Source: Castellaniella hirudinis_A
GTDB lineage: Bacteria > Pseudomonadota > Gammaproteobacteria > Burkholderiales > Burkholderiaceae_B
NCBI RefSeq assembly: GCF_047468865.1
Contig: NZ_JBLGTV010000002.1
Location: 310,001-374,000, forward strand
DNA: 64,000 nucleotides
Reading direction: 5' to 3'
In this document: piece after piece, positions 43,973-52,488 of the stretch
Layout: every line of letters begins with the position of its first letter
How positions within the stretch are numbered: the stretch's first letter is position 1
Program-made: the position numbers and the translations under genes
The notes under the pieces: model-generated
Seen by the model: only the letters and a program-made list of their open reading frames with translations
The model's database searches: none
What the model was told of the DNA's origin: nothing

Positions 43973-44710
43973 TCAGGCGGGTTTCTTGCGGGAAAAGAAG
44001 CGCCGGAAGGCGGCCTGGGCCTCGGCGGATTGGATGCGTTCGAAGAACACATTGGCTTCGGCATCCAGAACCTGGTGCACTTGGGGGCGGTCGGGGGCGC
44101 GCAGCAGGCGCTTGCTGGCGCGGACGGCCTGGATGGGCTGGGCGGCCAGCGACTGGGCGCAAGCGCGGGCGGCGGCCAGGGCGTCGTCCGCGATAGCGGT
44201 CAGCAGTTGCCCGGCCAGGGCGTCGTCGGCGTCGAAGGGCTGGGCCTGCAGCAGCCAGCGGGCGGCGCGCCGGGCGCCAGCCAGGCGGGGCAGCAGGACA
44301 CTGGATGCTCCTTCGGGGCACAGGCCCAGCGGGACGAAGGGCAGATGAAATGTGGCGCTGCGGTCGGCATAGACGAAGTCGCAGTGCGCCAGCAGTGTGA
44401 CGCCCACGCCCACGGCTTGGCCTTGCACGGCGGCGATGACGGGGATGTCGATGCGCGCCAGGGTATGCAGAAAGGCGATCGAGCCCACGTCCTTGGTGCT
44501 GGGCAGGGTCTGGAATTCGGCCAGGTCGTTGCCGGCGGTGAAATGCCCGCCCGCGCCGTGCAGGATGACCGCCGCGCAATCGGGGCTGGCATGCGCCGCC
44601 TGCAGGGCCTGGTCGATTTCGCGGTACATGGCATCGGTCAGGGCGTTGCGCCGCTCGGGCCGGTCGATCTGGATTTCCAGGATCGGACCGTTTTGATTCA
44701 GGCGGATCAT
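43973..44710 (-). CDS. Enoyl-CoA hydratase/isomerase family protein
   Basis: A 245-residue crotonase-fold enzyme. RPERRNALTDAMYREID, LHGAGGHFTAGNDLAEF (oxyanion hole) and AAVQGQAVGVGVTLLAHCDF with PFVPLGLCPEGASS are the conserved blocks. One catalytic Glu of true hydratases is kept in CPEG; the other appears to be replaced by Val/Gly, so it may be an isomerase or another crotonase. Its start overlaps the end of the nitronate monooxygenase gene (ATGA), suggesting joint use in a degradative pathway. Confidence 0.88.
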   Translation of the reverse strand: MIRLNQNGPILEIQIDRPERRNALTDAMYREIDQALQAAHASPDCAAVILHGAGGHFTAGNDLAEFQTLPSTKDVGSIAFLHTLARIDIPVIAAVQGQAVGVGVTLLAHCDFVYADRSATFHLPFVPLGLCPEGASSVLLPRLAGARRAARWLLQAQPFDADDALAGQLLTAIADDALAAARACAQSLAAQPIQAVRASKRLLRAPDRPQVHQVLDAEANVFFERIQSAEAQAAFRRFFSRKKPA

Positions 44711-45684
44711 GCGCGCTCCTTGGTCGTAAAGTGATCCTGTACGGAGAGCAGGGCCTGTTGGTATTCGTCGCGCAACTGGGCGACGATGTCCGCCGTGGGC
44801 AGGGTGCGGTCGATGTTGCCGACGCCCTGGCCCGCGCCCCAGATGTCACGCCAGGCTTTTTTGCTGTCGCTGCCGAAATTCGTGCCTTGGGCTTCGGGCA
44901 GGTGATCCGGGTCCAGCCCGATGTTGCGGATGCAGGGCTTCAGGTAGTTGCCGGGGATGCCGGTGAAATACGGGGTGTAAACGATGTCGGCGGCGGCGCT
45001 GTCGACAATCATTTGCTTGTATTCGGGCTGGGCGTGGGCCTCGGTGCTGGCGATGAAGCGCGTGCCGATATAGGCGAAATCCGCCCCCATGGCGCGTGCC
45101 GCCAGGACGTCCTGGCCCCGGCTGATGGCACCGGACAGGCAGATCGGGCCATCGAAGATGCGCCGCACTTCGCCCAACAGGGCAAAGGGCGACAGGGTGC
45201 CCGCGTGCCCGCCGGCCCCGGCGCAGACCAGAATCAAGCCATCAACCCCGGCCTCGATGGCTTTTTGCGCGTGGCGCAGCGTGGTGACATCATGAAAGAC
45301 CTTGCCGCCCCAGGCATGCACGGCGTCCACCACCTGGTTGGGCGCGCGCAGGCTGGTGATGATCAGCGGCACTTGGTGGCGCGCGCAGGTTTCCAGGTCG
45401 GCCTGCAGGCGGTCGTTGGATTGGTGGATGATGTGGTTGATGGCGTAGGGCGGGATGGGGCGATCCGGGTGGGCGCTGCGCAGGGCGGCCAGGCCGTCCT
45501 CGATCTGACTGAGCCAGGTGTCCAGCTGGCTTTGAGGGCGGGCGTTCAGGGCAGGCATCGACCCGATGATGCCGCTGGCGCATTGGGCGATGACCAGTTC
45601 CGGGTTGGATACGATGAACATGGGGGCTGCCATGACCGGCAGCGCCATGGATTGGTGCAACGAGGCCGCAAGGGGGTGGGGCAT
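44707..45684 (-). CDS. Nitronate monooxygenase (2-nitropropane dioxygenase-like)
   Basis: A 325-residue FMN TIM-barrel protein. PVMAAPMFIVSNPELVIAQC, KVFHDVTTLRHAQKAIEAG, DGLILVCAGAGGHAGT (with the catalytic-region His) and GADFAYIGTRFIAS are family hallmarks. Such enzymes oxidise nitronates; several members have other roles in fatty-acid metabolism. It is the first gene of an operon with the enoyl-CoA hydratase. A TetR-type palindrome lies 39 bases upstream. Confidence 0.88.
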   Translation of the reverse strand: MPHPLAASLHQSMALPVMAAPMFIVSNPELVIAQCASGIIGSMPALNARPQSQLDTWLSQIEDGLAALRSAHPDRPIPPYAINHIIHQSNDRLQADLETCARHQVPLIITSLRAPNQVVDAVHAWGGKVFHDVTTLRHAQKAIEAGVDGLILVCAGAGGHAGTLSPFALLGEVRRIFDGPICLSGAISRGQDVLAARAMGADFAYIGTRFIASTEAHAQPEYKQMIVDSAAADIVYTPYFTGIPGNYLKPCIRNIGLDPDHLPEAQGTNFGSDSKKAWRDIWGAGQGVGNIDRTLPTADIVAQLRDEYQQALLSVQDHFTTKERA

Positions 45685-45722
45685 GGGGCTGTCTCCTGTT
45701 GAATAATCTCCTTATTCTAAAT

Positions 45723-45736
45723 CAAACGATCGTTTG
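45723..45736. promoter_or_regulatory. Palindrome CAAACGATCGTTTG, probable TetR-type operator
   Basis: A perfect 14-base palindrome upstream of the nitronate monooxygenase start. The AAACGNNCGTTT form is typical for TetR-family regulators of fatty-acid and CoA-ester genes. No TetR gene lies in the window. Confidence 0.55.
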
Positions 45737-45750
45737 AAAAAAGAGGGATG

Positions 45751-45795
45751 AGACCGGACACAGGACAGTCCCTTGAGGACTGTCCTGTGCCGGTC
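45751..45795. repeat. Long perfect-stem inverted repeat between nmo and cytochrome gene
   Basis: GACCGG(A)CACAGGACAGTCC pairs with GGACTGTCCTGTGCCGGTC around the loop CTTGA: a 19-bp stem with one bulge. There is no T-run. It shares the TGTCCTG core with the repeat at 15601 and the hairpin at 38744. Confidence 0.5.
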
Positions 45796-45830
45796 GAATC
45801 GGAGCGGCCTGCAGGCCGCGAGGTGGACGC

Positions 45831-45868
45831 AAAAAAGCCAGGGGCATGACGAGGCATGGCCCTGGCTT
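45831..45868 (-). terminator. Terminator of the cytochrome c gene
   Basis: On the minus strand, AAGCCAGGG and CCCTGGCTT form a stem followed by TTTTTT. It lies 25 bases after the cytochrome stop. Confidence 0.8.
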
Positions 45869-45892
45869 CGTGGTGTGGATGCCGCAATCAGT

Positions 45893-46801
45893 TTATTGGT
45901 TGGCGTCCAGCATGTATTGGATGGCGGCTTTGAGTTCGTCGTCCGTCGCTTGCGAACCGCCGCGCGGGGGCATGGCGCCCACACCGGAGATGGCGTTTTT
46001 CAGCATGGTGTCCTCGCCGGTTTCGACGAACGGGGCCCAGGCCGCCTTGTCGCCGAACTTGGGCGCACCCGCTATGCCGGAGCTGTGGCAGGTGATGCAG
46101 ACCGATTTGTAGAGCTTTTCGCCCACGGCGTTGTCGGAGGTGATTTTTTTGGAATCGTCCTGTGCTGGCGCTGCGTCGGTGTCCGCCGCCGGGGTGGTAT
46201 CGGCCGCCGGGGCCGCGTCGGTGGCGGGCGCCGCATCGGCTGCCGGGGCGGTTTCGGCGGCAGGCGCGGCGTCCGCCGTTTGGTCGCCGCTGGGTTCGGC
46301 GGGCTCGGGGAAATCGGCGCCGGAGTGGTTGGTCATGTAGACCACGGCACGGGCCACTTCAAAATCGTCCAGCGATGAATTGCCCCCACGCGGCGGCATG
46401 GCACCTATCCCATTGATGGCGTTTTTCAGCAGGTCTTCGTAGCCCTGCTTGATGTAGGAAGCCCAGGCGTCCTTGTCGCCGAATTTTGGCGCCCCCGCCA
46501 CCCCGGTGCCGTGGCAGGCCGAACAGGTGGATTGGAAGACTTCTTCGCCGGTTTTGAAGACCTTGGGCGCGTTGGCGTCGACCAGCTTGAAGCCCGCCAC
46601 AGGCTGGATGCGCTTGGCGATCGCTTCTTCGGAGAGGGCGTCGGAACCGTAGTTGGTGACGATGAGGTTGTTGAGCAGATTGAACAGCAGGACGATGATG
46701 GCAATGGGGATCAGGAATGCCAGCACGACCGTGATCAGCAGCTGCTTTGGTGATTTGACGGCACTTTTGTGCCCGTTTTCTGCGTGTTCTGGGAGACTCA
46801 T
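45893..46801 (-). CDS. Dihaem cytochrome c (c5 class)
   Basis: A 302-residue protein with one N-terminal membrane helix (residues about 19-45) that anchors two periplasmic cytochrome domains. Domain 1 (about 85-160) has CSACH and domain 2 (about 215-300) has CITCH. Each is followed by GAPKFGDK and a haem-ligand Met in AMPPRGG. The link is an Ala/Pro/Asp repeat. It probably carries electrons from the bc1 complex to a terminal oxidase or reductase. The start at 46801 is after GGAG; an upstream frame extension is not homologous. Confidence 0.92.
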   Translation of the reverse strand: MSLPEHAENGHKSAVKSPKQLLITVVLAFLIPIAIIVLLFNLLNNLIVTNYGSDALSEEAIAKRIQPVAGFKLVDANAPKVFKTGEEVFQSTCSACHGTGVAGAPKFGDKDAWASYIKQGYEDLLKNAINGIGAMPPRGGNSSLDDFEVARAVVYMTNHSGADFPEPAEPSGDQTADAAPAAETAPAADAAPATDAAPAADTTPAADTDAAPAQDDSKKITSDNAVGEKLYKSVCITCHSSGIAGAPKFGDKAAWAPFVETGEDTMLKNAISGVGAMPPRGGSQATDDELKAAIQYMLDANQ

Positions 46802-46972
46802 GGTGGTTTCCTGGGAGAGTGGGTGCGGCTGGCCGCCGGTATTCTGTCTTGCATGTGCCTGGTGGTTTCTGCTGCAGGCCTCAACCTTCAATTATAGCGA
46901 TACCCCCATCGGACTGCAGGCTTCGGATAAACCCGCTGGTTCGGTGGTAGAATGACACCCTTAAGCGATGCC

Positions 46973-47002
46973 TTCTTGGTGTTGTTTATAAAAAATTATA
47001 AT
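46973..47002 (+). promoter_or_regulatory. Probable promoter of tRNA-Arg
   Basis: TATAAT at 46997-47002 lies 20 bases before the tRNA. A weak -35 (TTCTTG at 46973-46978, 18-bp spacer, or TTGGTG at 46976-46981, 15-bp spacer) stands upstream in AT-rich DNA. Confidence 0.5.
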
Positions 47003-47022
47003 AAATCAATAAGTTATATGCT

Positions 47023-47097
47023 GCGCCTGTAGTTCAATGGATAGAATGGGAGTTTCCGAAGCTTCTGATACAGGTTCGATTCCTGTCGGGCGCGCCA
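47023..47097 (+). tRNA. tRNA-Arg (anticodon CCG)
   Basis: 75 bases fold as a full cloverleaf: acceptor GCGCCTG with CGGGCGC, D arm GTTC/GAAT, anticodon arm with loop TTCCGAA (anticodon CCG), T arm ACAGG-TTCGATT-CCTGT, encoded CCA. It reads the Arg codon CGG. The prophage integrase gene starts right after it, so its 3' end is the likely attachment site. Confidence 0.95.
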
Positions 47098-47151
47098 TAA
47101 AATCAATGACTTAGCTATGATTTGTGCCCACTTTGTGCCCAAAACACAAAG

Positions 47152-48327
47152 TCATGAAGCCGTTTTTACCCGGTTTTGAGGCGTAAATAAGGCATCCATC
47201 TTGGCCTTTTCCCTGTCGCTGGCCTCGCCATCGATCCACTTGCTGTAGACCTCAAAGAACATCCTCGGGTTTGTGTGGCCCATCTGGCGCGATACGTAAG
47301 CCGGATTCATGCCGGCCGTCAGGCACATGGTGGCAAAGGTGTGCCTCGTCTGCCTGGCGTCACGGTGACGGATGCCCAGCGCTTTGAGTGTGGGACGCCA
47401 CACTATATCTAAGGGGGCGGATGTGTCGGTGAATCGTTCGCCGGTGGTTGGGTTCAGAAACACATGCGCGCCAGCAAGAAAGGTGTGTGCCTTTTGCCGC
47501 GCGATGGCCTGTAGCGCCCTTGATTGCAGGTCAATGTCCCTGGCCGAATGAGTCTTAGTGTCTTTATCCGTTGCCCTGACCCTGGCGCGCTCTATTCGCA
47601 CCTGTTCTCGGCGCAGGTCCATGCTTGGCCACTGCAGCGCAATGATCTCTGATGGCCGACAGCCAGAGAAGAAGGCGAACTCAAAATAATTAAGCCACTG
47701 GTCGCCGTACCTGCTGGAGACGTGATGAAGCACAAGCTCCACCTCCTCCAGGTTCAGAGGATCAGGACTCGCCTTTTGTCCTTTGCGGCTTGGAATGTCG
47801 CGGGTAATGTCCCGGCTCACCTTGCCTGTTTTCTGTGCCAGAGCAAATACCCCCCGGACTGGCGTCATGACGTTGTTGAAGGTCTTTGCTGACTTGATGG
47901 GCAGGCTTGCTATATATACAGCGAAGTCCTCGTACTCAATGTGTGCAATCGGCTTATCTTGGAATATTGGATAAAAGTACCGATTGAGGGCATTGATGTA
48001 TTCCTTCAGTGTGGTGCTTGCCACGTTTGGGGCAATGAGTTTGATCCAGGTCTGCGCAACATCCCGGAAAGTCGGCAGCAACTCTGTGTCGCTGCCCTTG
48101 GGTAGGCTGCAGGAATTCGGGAAATATCGGGAAAAATCGTCCCAGTCGAACTTGTCGATGGCAATGGCCGCCAGTATTTCATTGCGCATCCTTTGGGCTA
48201 CGCGCAGATTAGCGACCGTGGGTGCTAGCTCGACGCGCTCTCTGAAGCGGTTTTTCCCCCACCTGAAGTCGATGAGGATGGACGCCTCCCTCGCGCGGAC
48301 CCCCTCGATTTGCTTTTTGATACCCAT
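47152..48327 (-). CDS. int: Phage integrase, tyrosine recombinase
   Basis: A 391-residue site-specific recombinase. An N-terminal SAM-like core-binding domain (residues about 85-170) is followed by the catalytic domain with Arg224 (SGCRPSEIIAL), a beta-hairpin Lys near 258, Arg328 in TRHTFAT, His351 in MGH and the nucleophile Tyr361 (FEVYSKW). The usual His of the HxxR box is Arg325. It lies 54 bases from tRNA-Arg, its presumed target, and overlaps the excisionase gene by 103 bases. Confidence 0.95.
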   Translation of the reverse strand: MGIKKQIEGVRAREASILIDFRWGKNRFRERVELAPTVANLRVAQRMRNEILAAIAIDKFDWDDFSRYFPNSCSLPKGSDTELLPTFRDVAQTWIKLIAPNVASTTLKEYINALNRYFYPIFQDKPIAHIEYEDFAVYIASLPIKSAKTFNNVMTPVRGVFALAQKTGKVSRDITRDIPSRKGQKASPDPLNLEEVELVLHHVSSRYGDQWLNYFEFAFFSGCRPSEIIALQWPSMDLRREQVRIERARVRATDKDTKTHSARDIDLQSRALQAIARQKAHTFLAGAHVFLNPTTGERFTDTSAPLDIVWRPTLKALGIRHRDARQTRHTFATMCLTAGMNPAYVSRQMGHTNPRMFFEVYSKWIDGEASDREKAKMDALFTPQNRVKTAS

Positions 48328-48503
48328 TCGTCGTACCCCTCAAGGTTAATGTGCTGGCGATTGTCGGGTGACCACTTCCAGTGGATACCTTCCACCAGCT
48401 TGCCGCGCTGAATTAGGCTACTGAAAGAGCTCACCGAGCGACCGGTGTACTCAGATGCCTTTTCCAGCGTGACCCAGATGACGGGGCGAAAATTTAATTG
48501 CAT
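48225..48503 (-). CDS. xis: Excisionase-like DNA-binding protein
   Basis: A 92-residue protein. VIWVTLEKASEYTGRSVSSF, then GIHWKWSPDNRQHINLEGYDEWV (residues about 8-58), is the winged-helix pattern of phage excisionases. A basic Ser-rich tail follows. It directs the integrase toward excision. It overlaps the integrase gene by 103 bases and starts just after the stop of the Ash-like gene. Confidence 0.82.
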   Translation of the reverse strand: MQLNFRPVIWVTLEKASEYTGRSVSSFSSLIQRGKLVEGIHWKWSPDNRQHINLEGYDEWVSKSKSRGSARGRRPSSSTSGGGKTASESASS

Positions 48504-48505
48504 GG

Positions 48506-48760
48506 TCACAGCTCGCCCCTCCTGATTGGATGGGGCGCAGCCGCATTGAGGGCGGCAGCGCACGGGCGGGGGTAGAAAACCGGACGCAAAGGCAAACCGG
48601 CCCAGTCGAAACTGGCCCCGCCCGGCACTGCCATAGACGTGCAGGGACGATGGGCACGAAAAGGCCGCAACAAGACATGGCGCGGCCAACGTGCGCCTTT
48701 GCATTTCGGGTTTCTACTCCCGGCCCCCGTTGGTCCGAGGGCAATTCGATCATACTTCAT
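48506..48760 (-). CDS. Ash-like small phage protein, 84 residues
   Basis: Chosen among overlapping frames for its strong GGAGG ribosome site 5 bases before the ATG at 48760 and its stop 3 bases before the excisionase start. The pattern GAGSRNPK, then RWPRH, then AVPGGASFDWAGLP, then RPVFYPRP resembles the loosely conserved Ash/Icd-like proteins of P4- and P1-type phages. Cys- and Arg-rich; no domain of known activity. Some Icd relatives block host division; no such claim is made here. Confidence 0.55.
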   Translation of the reverse strand: MKYDRIALGPTGAGSRNPKCKGARWPRHVLLRPFRAHRPCTSMAVPGGASFDWAGLPLRPVFYPRPCAAALNAAAPHPIRRGEL

Positions 48761-49148
48761 CGTTACCTCCACGGAACAGGTCTTCAAGCCGCTGGCGTGC
48801 TGCTGAATTCCGGCGAACCCCCCGGCCTGGCGCAGGCTTGCGCGGCGCCCGCTCCGGCTTAGGGGCGCGTCGAGGCGGCAGCCGATCCGGGAAGGCTGGA
48901 TTCGCTGCTGGTGCTGGCCGGCCGTCGTCCTTATCCAGCATCCGCATGAAGTCCACGATTGCTTCCTCGTAGGCCAGCACGTACAGATCCAGGTTCTCCT
49001 GTTCGTCTTCACGCAGCTTGCCGGTGCATTGCACTCTGGTGGTGCCTGAAGGGATGTAGGCTGCAGCCTTGGGCCACCGGCTGGCCAAGCGATTGAGCAT
49101 CTGGTCACGCAGGCTGGTTTCGATGCGCATCAGGTTCTGCGGGGTCAT
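48750..49148 (-). CDS. Phage protein of unknown function, 132 residues
   Basis: Starts at ATG 49148, overlapping the stop of the small membrane protein gene (ATGA). An N-terminal helical part is followed by an Arg/Pro-rich basic tail (PPRRAPKPERAPRKPAPGRG) that may bind nucleic acid. It belongs to the overlapping leftward operon. Confidence 0.6.
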   Translation of the reverse strand: MTPQNLMRIETSLRDQMLNRLASRWPKAAAYIPSGTTRVQCTGKLREDEQENLDLYVLAYEEAIVDFMRMLDKDDGRPAPAANPAFPDRLPPRRAPKPERAPRKPAPGRGVRRNSAARQRLEDLFRGGNDEV

Positions 49149-49300
49149 GATCGATCCTCCTGCACTGCATGGCCACAAGTGCCCGCAGCGACCACCAAAA
49201 CCAACCCGAAGATAAACAGGGGACCCGGCTCAGCATGCATGGCATAGCCCACAGCAAGTCCGGCAAGCATGGTGGCGGCATTTAGCATTGCTGTTTTCAT
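49145..49300 (-). CDS. Small membrane protein, 51 residues
   Basis: A GGAGG site lies directly before the ATG at 49300. Two hydrophobic segments (AMLNAATMLAGLAVGYAM and FIFGLVLVVAAGTCG) give a two-helix hairpin. It overlaps both neighbours by four bases. Function unknown. Confidence 0.6.
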   Translation of the reverse strand: MKTAMLNAATMLAGLAVGYAMHAEPGPLFIFGLVLVVAAGTCGHAVQEDRS

Positions 49301-50151
49301 GACGCCTCCCCACCCAGCGCCAGCGCCAGGTGCGGCATGATCGAGGCCTTCCACTCCAGGTTCTGAATGGGCTTGCCCGCAACGTGGGCCTTGTCCATAT
49401 CGACCAGCACCGCGTACCGCTTGCCCTTGTCTGTCGGGGTGTAGCGGTGGCGGACTTTGCCGCGAATCTTGGAGGAAGTGCGGGTCTGATAGCCCTCTGC
49501 AATCAGCAGGTCGTTGATGAATGCCGCCCTTCTGCCAAAGCGCGAACCGATCTCGGTGACGGTCATGTGCGGTTCGGTATCGTCAGCGATCAGCTTCTCA
49601 GCATCCAGCGCCTGCAGCATGTTCAGCCCGGTGATCCGCAGGGTCGCCTTGTTGGCGGCCAGCGTGGCTTGGTTGCCCTTCAGCCCGATCAGCTTGGCAA
49701 TGCCATGGGCTGCGCGGAACTCGCGGGCTGGGCCGGGTAGGACGCTGGTGGGTGCAGAAGGCCTCTTTATTGGGGCTGCCGTATCCCTGCGAAAGTAATT
49801 GTTCACCAGTTGGCGCTGAACCTGCCATGCGAGATCGTCCTGCAGGCTCTTGACGAGCATCAGGTAGCCCGATTCGGTTAGAAGCGTGACGCCACGCCCC
49901 TGCAAGGGAACGAGTTTATTGGCGGGGATTTCGGACGTTCCTCGTACGATATGCTCGCGCAGCTCGGAAGGCGTTGTTTGGAAGAAGTCTTCCCCCTCAG
50001 TGAAATGCCGGCGGTTCTCATTAAAGTTACGGCGCGCCGTGTCTTTCGGGCGCTCATGCGCTTGGTCGATCATGGCAAGGGTTACGACACGCTGCCCACG
50101 GTATTCGACCACCGGCAGCTCGACATTGTTGATAGTGATGATTTGGCTCAT
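49297..50151 (-). CDS. ORF6N-domain phage protein, antirepressor-like
   Basis: A 284-residue protein. Residues 1-115 are an ORF6N domain (VVEYRGQRVVTLAMIDQAH, ARRNFNENRRHFTEGEDFF, LLTESGYLMLVKSLQDDLAW), which is common in phage antirepressors and KilA-N-type regulators. The C-terminal part (TVTEIGSRFGRRAAFINDLL) resembles the helix-turn-helix region of Ant-type proteins. It probably relieves lysogenic repression or binds DNA. Confidence 0.85.
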   Translation of the reverse strand: MSQIITINNVELPVVEYRGQRVVTLAMIDQAHERPKDTARRNFNENRRHFTEGEDFFQTTPSELREHIVRGTSEIPANKLVPLQGRGVTLLTESGYLMLVKSLQDDLAWQVQRQLVNNYFRRDTAAPIKRPSAPTSVLPGPAREFRAAHGIAKLIGLKGNQATLAANKATLRITGLNMLQALDAEKLIADDTEPHMTVTEIGSRFGRRAAFINDLLIAEGYQTRTSSKIRGKVRHRYTPTDKGKRYAVLVDMDKAHVAGKPIQNLEWKASIMPHLALALGGEAS

Positions 50152-50483
50152 GCCTGACTCCCTTGGTCAAAAGTGAAACCAGCGCGTTCCAGCACTGCCA
50201 TGTACTCGTCGTTGCCGATGTGTTTGACGAAGCTGTCGCACACCTCTAGGCGTCGCCTGGGATCGGATGGGCGCAGGAGCACCGTCTCCAAGACGTCGAT
50301 TCGTGGAAACCGCTTGACGCGGCCTTCCTTAAGCATCTCGTCGATGATGCGGAAGGCGCGAACTTTTCCCTCATCGGTGGCGTCAGGGCTGTTGATCGCG
50401 TCACTGACAAAAGAGAGGGTTGCCGCCGGACTGAACAGATACTCGTCTCCGTGGCGGCGGATGTGGTCGCTGGGGTTATTCAT
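50148..50483 (-). CDS. Phage protein of unknown function, 111 residues
   Basis: ATG at 50483, stop overlapping the ORF6N start. A soluble, helical, charged protein (FRIIDEMLKEGRVKRFPRID). No known motif. Confidence 0.6.
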   Translation of the reverse strand: MNNPSDHIRRHGDEYLFSPAATLSFVSDAINSPDATDEGKVRAFRIIDEMLKEGRVKRFPRIDVLETVLLRPSDPRRRLEVCDSFVKHIGNDEYMAVLERAGFTFDQGSQA

Positions 50484-51306
50484 GGCTGACGCCCTCCTTC
50501 GGTGGCTGGGGCAGTGGCATCCAGTGGGTAAAGCCGTTGTCCTCAAACAGTGACCCGTCGCCCAGCATGGCGTCAGCTCTTTGCTGGCCTTCTGGTGTCC
50601 AGACGTCATAGCGATCATCGGGCCATACCCATGTGCCGTTCCCTGGGTCGTCTTCCCATTCGTACCAACGGACGATCACCATAGGGTCCCAGTAGCCGCC
50701 TGTGGCTGGTCCCCGCCATGCGAGAATCCACGTGCCGTCTTTCGGTGCTGTCTCAATGGGCTGCCATCCAGATAGGCTGGCACCATCAGCAACTTGCCCA
50801 GGCGCCTGCAGGCGCTCCAGCATGTCTGCTATGTCGCCAGCCATCCATCCCGCTATAAGGACGCTGGGCCAGCCCTGGCGTCGGCGCATCCAGCCGATCA
50901 TGCTTTGCAGGTCACCACTGGCCCCCGCCAACCCCATTCGGGCGCACCCAAGGTAGAGGGCATAACCATCCGGCGTTGGCGCGCCTGCATGATCGGGCCC
51001 GCCGTCGACGTCAGTATCCACGCGGGTTTCCTCGTCGGCGCGCGGCTTCTCCGGCCCGCCGCCTTGCCCAGACGATCGAACGTACCGATCCAGCATCTTG
51101 ACGGCATCCCGGACGTATTGCGGCACGGCTTCGGCACGGCGATAGCTTTCCACCAGTCGGGCTTTACCCTCGTCGCTGATCCCCATGTGGCCGATCTTGT
51201 CGGCGATGTCGATCATGGTCTTCTGCATCTCGGCCGGGTCCTGGCCGATTGCGCCACGCACCCAGGCGACCAGGCGGCGAAGGTGGTTCAGGTCAGATCG
51301 TTTCAT
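50476..51306 (-). CDS. Phage protein with C-terminal DUF551-like domain
   Basis: A 276-residue protein. The C-terminal third has GWQPIETAPKDGTWILAWRG, then WYEWEDD and THWMPLPQPP, the repeating Trp/Pro pattern of DUF551 proteins found in many phages. The N-terminal part (residues 1-170) is helical and not recognised. The length suggests a fusion of two phage domains. Overlaps both neighbours. Confidence 0.65.
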   Translation of the reverse strand: MKRSDLNHLRRLVAWVRGAIGQDPAEMQKTMIDIADKIGHMGISDEGKARLVESYRRAEAVPQYVRDAVKMLDRYVRSSGQGGGPEKPRADEETRVDTDVDGGPDHAGAPTPDGYALYLGCARMGLAGASGDLQSMIGWMRRRQGWPSVLIAGWMAGDIADMLERLQAPGQVADGASLSGWQPIETAPKDGTWILAWRGPATGGYWDPMVIVRWYEWEDDPGNGTWVWPDDRYDVWTPEGQQRADAMLGDGSLFEDNGFTHWMPLPQPPKEGVSHE

Positions 51307-52234
51307 GGCTTGCCTCCTGCGCTGTACCGGCGGTGAAGGATTGAACAACGTCCTCTACCGCTCGTTCCACGCTTTCGCGGCTGAGGTAGCAGTCATCCAG
51401 GGAGGCCAAGTCGTTTATCAGACGATTGGCAAAGTCCTTTGCTGCGCCGCGCCACCCGCTGACCACCAGATTGCGCAGGATAGAATCCGTCTCGGCCCAG
51501 TCTCCCCGGCTGCTGCCCAACACATGCTCGAAGGCTGCGATGGCTTCCTCTCGGCTGCGCGGCCGGATGTCGGCCAGCATGAAGAACGCATAGCACTCGT
51601 GCGCGTAGGCGCCCCGAGGGAGATCGCTGAAATTCCAGTCAACCGCGTTGCGAAGGCTGTACAGGTGGCCCCAGAACTCGATGGCGTACAGGCAGTCGCT
51701 GATCGTGCCGGGCACCAGTTCCGAGCGCTTCTCGAACTGGGCTCGGGCGTGGGCGTCGTCGTACATGCCGAAGTCATCACGCTTGAGTCGCTTCAGTGCC
51801 AGCCGGCAGGCGCGTTCGGCAGGCAATTCCGCGAATAACGCTTCCTCAGTGCTGAATCGGGATATTGCTTCGTGGCGGAGGGCGGCGCGCTGGATAGATC
51901 GTTTTGCCTGATCCTCCAGTTCACCGAAGCCAAAGGACGCAAAGGCCGCACCAAAGGCATTCCCTGTGGCTTTGGCAATATGGTTGGCATATCGCATGCC
52001 CAGGTCTTTCATGGGCGTCTTGATCTGCTTGGCCGCTTCCAGGGCCTTGTCGATCAGCCCCCGGTTGCCGGTGGCCACCACCTTCTGCAGCCACAGGACG
52101 GTATCAATCTCTTGATCGCCTGTCACCACCTCTTGGGGCGGCATTTCAGGGATGGCCATGGCCGTGCTGGCGCTGGGCTGGATGGGCGGCAGTGAAAGCA
52201 GTTCACGCAGCTGCTGGTTGTCTTGATGGATCAT
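51293..52234 (-). CDS. Phage protein of unknown function, 313 residues
   Basis: The largest unrecognised protein of the leftward operon. Mostly alpha-helical and acidic, without membrane segments. The central part (LPAERACRLALKRLKRDD) is charged; the C-terminal part is TPR-like in length pattern, but no repeat can be proven. Confidence 0.6.
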   Translation of the reverse strand: MIHQDNQQLRELLSLPPIQPSASTAMAIPEMPPQEVVTGDQEIDTVLWLQKVVATGNRGLIDKALEAAKQIKTPMKDLGMRYANHIAKATGNAFGAAFASFGFGELEDQAKRSIQRAALRHEAISRFSTEEALFAELPAERACRLALKRLKRDDFGMYDDAHARAQFEKRSELVPGTISDCLYAIEFWGHLYSLRNAVDWNFSDLPRGAYAHECYAFFMLADIRPRSREEAIAAFEHVLGSSRGDWAETDSILRNLVVSGWRGAAKDFANRLINDLASLDDCYLSRESVERAVEDVVQSFTAGTAQEASHETI

Positions 52235-52488
52235 GACTGCACCTCCGCCAGGCCCGCGTCATTGGCCTGCGATGTCTCGCATTCGCCGAACAGGTCGCTA
52301 AGGTCGTTGGCTGCGCTGCTGGCCACTTCGTGAGCCGCGAACAGCAATTCCTTGACTCGCTGTAGCTCACCCTCATGATCTCCACCCTCATTCAGGCAGT
52401 TGAATGCGATGGTGTATGTGGTGTCGATCAGTTCGGCCAGGGCGAACGCCCTGTTCGCTTCGTACTTCATCCGTTCTTTCGTAATCAT
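52231..52488 (-). CDS. Phage protein of unknown function, 85 residues
   Basis: An acidic helical protein (ANRAFALAELIDTTYTIAFN), probably coiled. ATGA-type overlaps with both neighbours show that it is translated as part of the operon. Confidence 0.55.
   Translation of the reverse strand: MITKERMKYEANRAFALAELIDTTYTIAFNCLNEGGDHEGELQRVKELLFAAHEVASSAANDLSDLFGECETSQANDAGLAEVQS

Noticed and set aside
48451..48753. 100-codon alternative frame (ATGA-coupled) in place of the Ash-like gene
   Set aside because: It lacks a ribosome site and runs into the excisionase gene; the overlapping frame starting at 48760 has a strong GGAGG site and ends just before xis.
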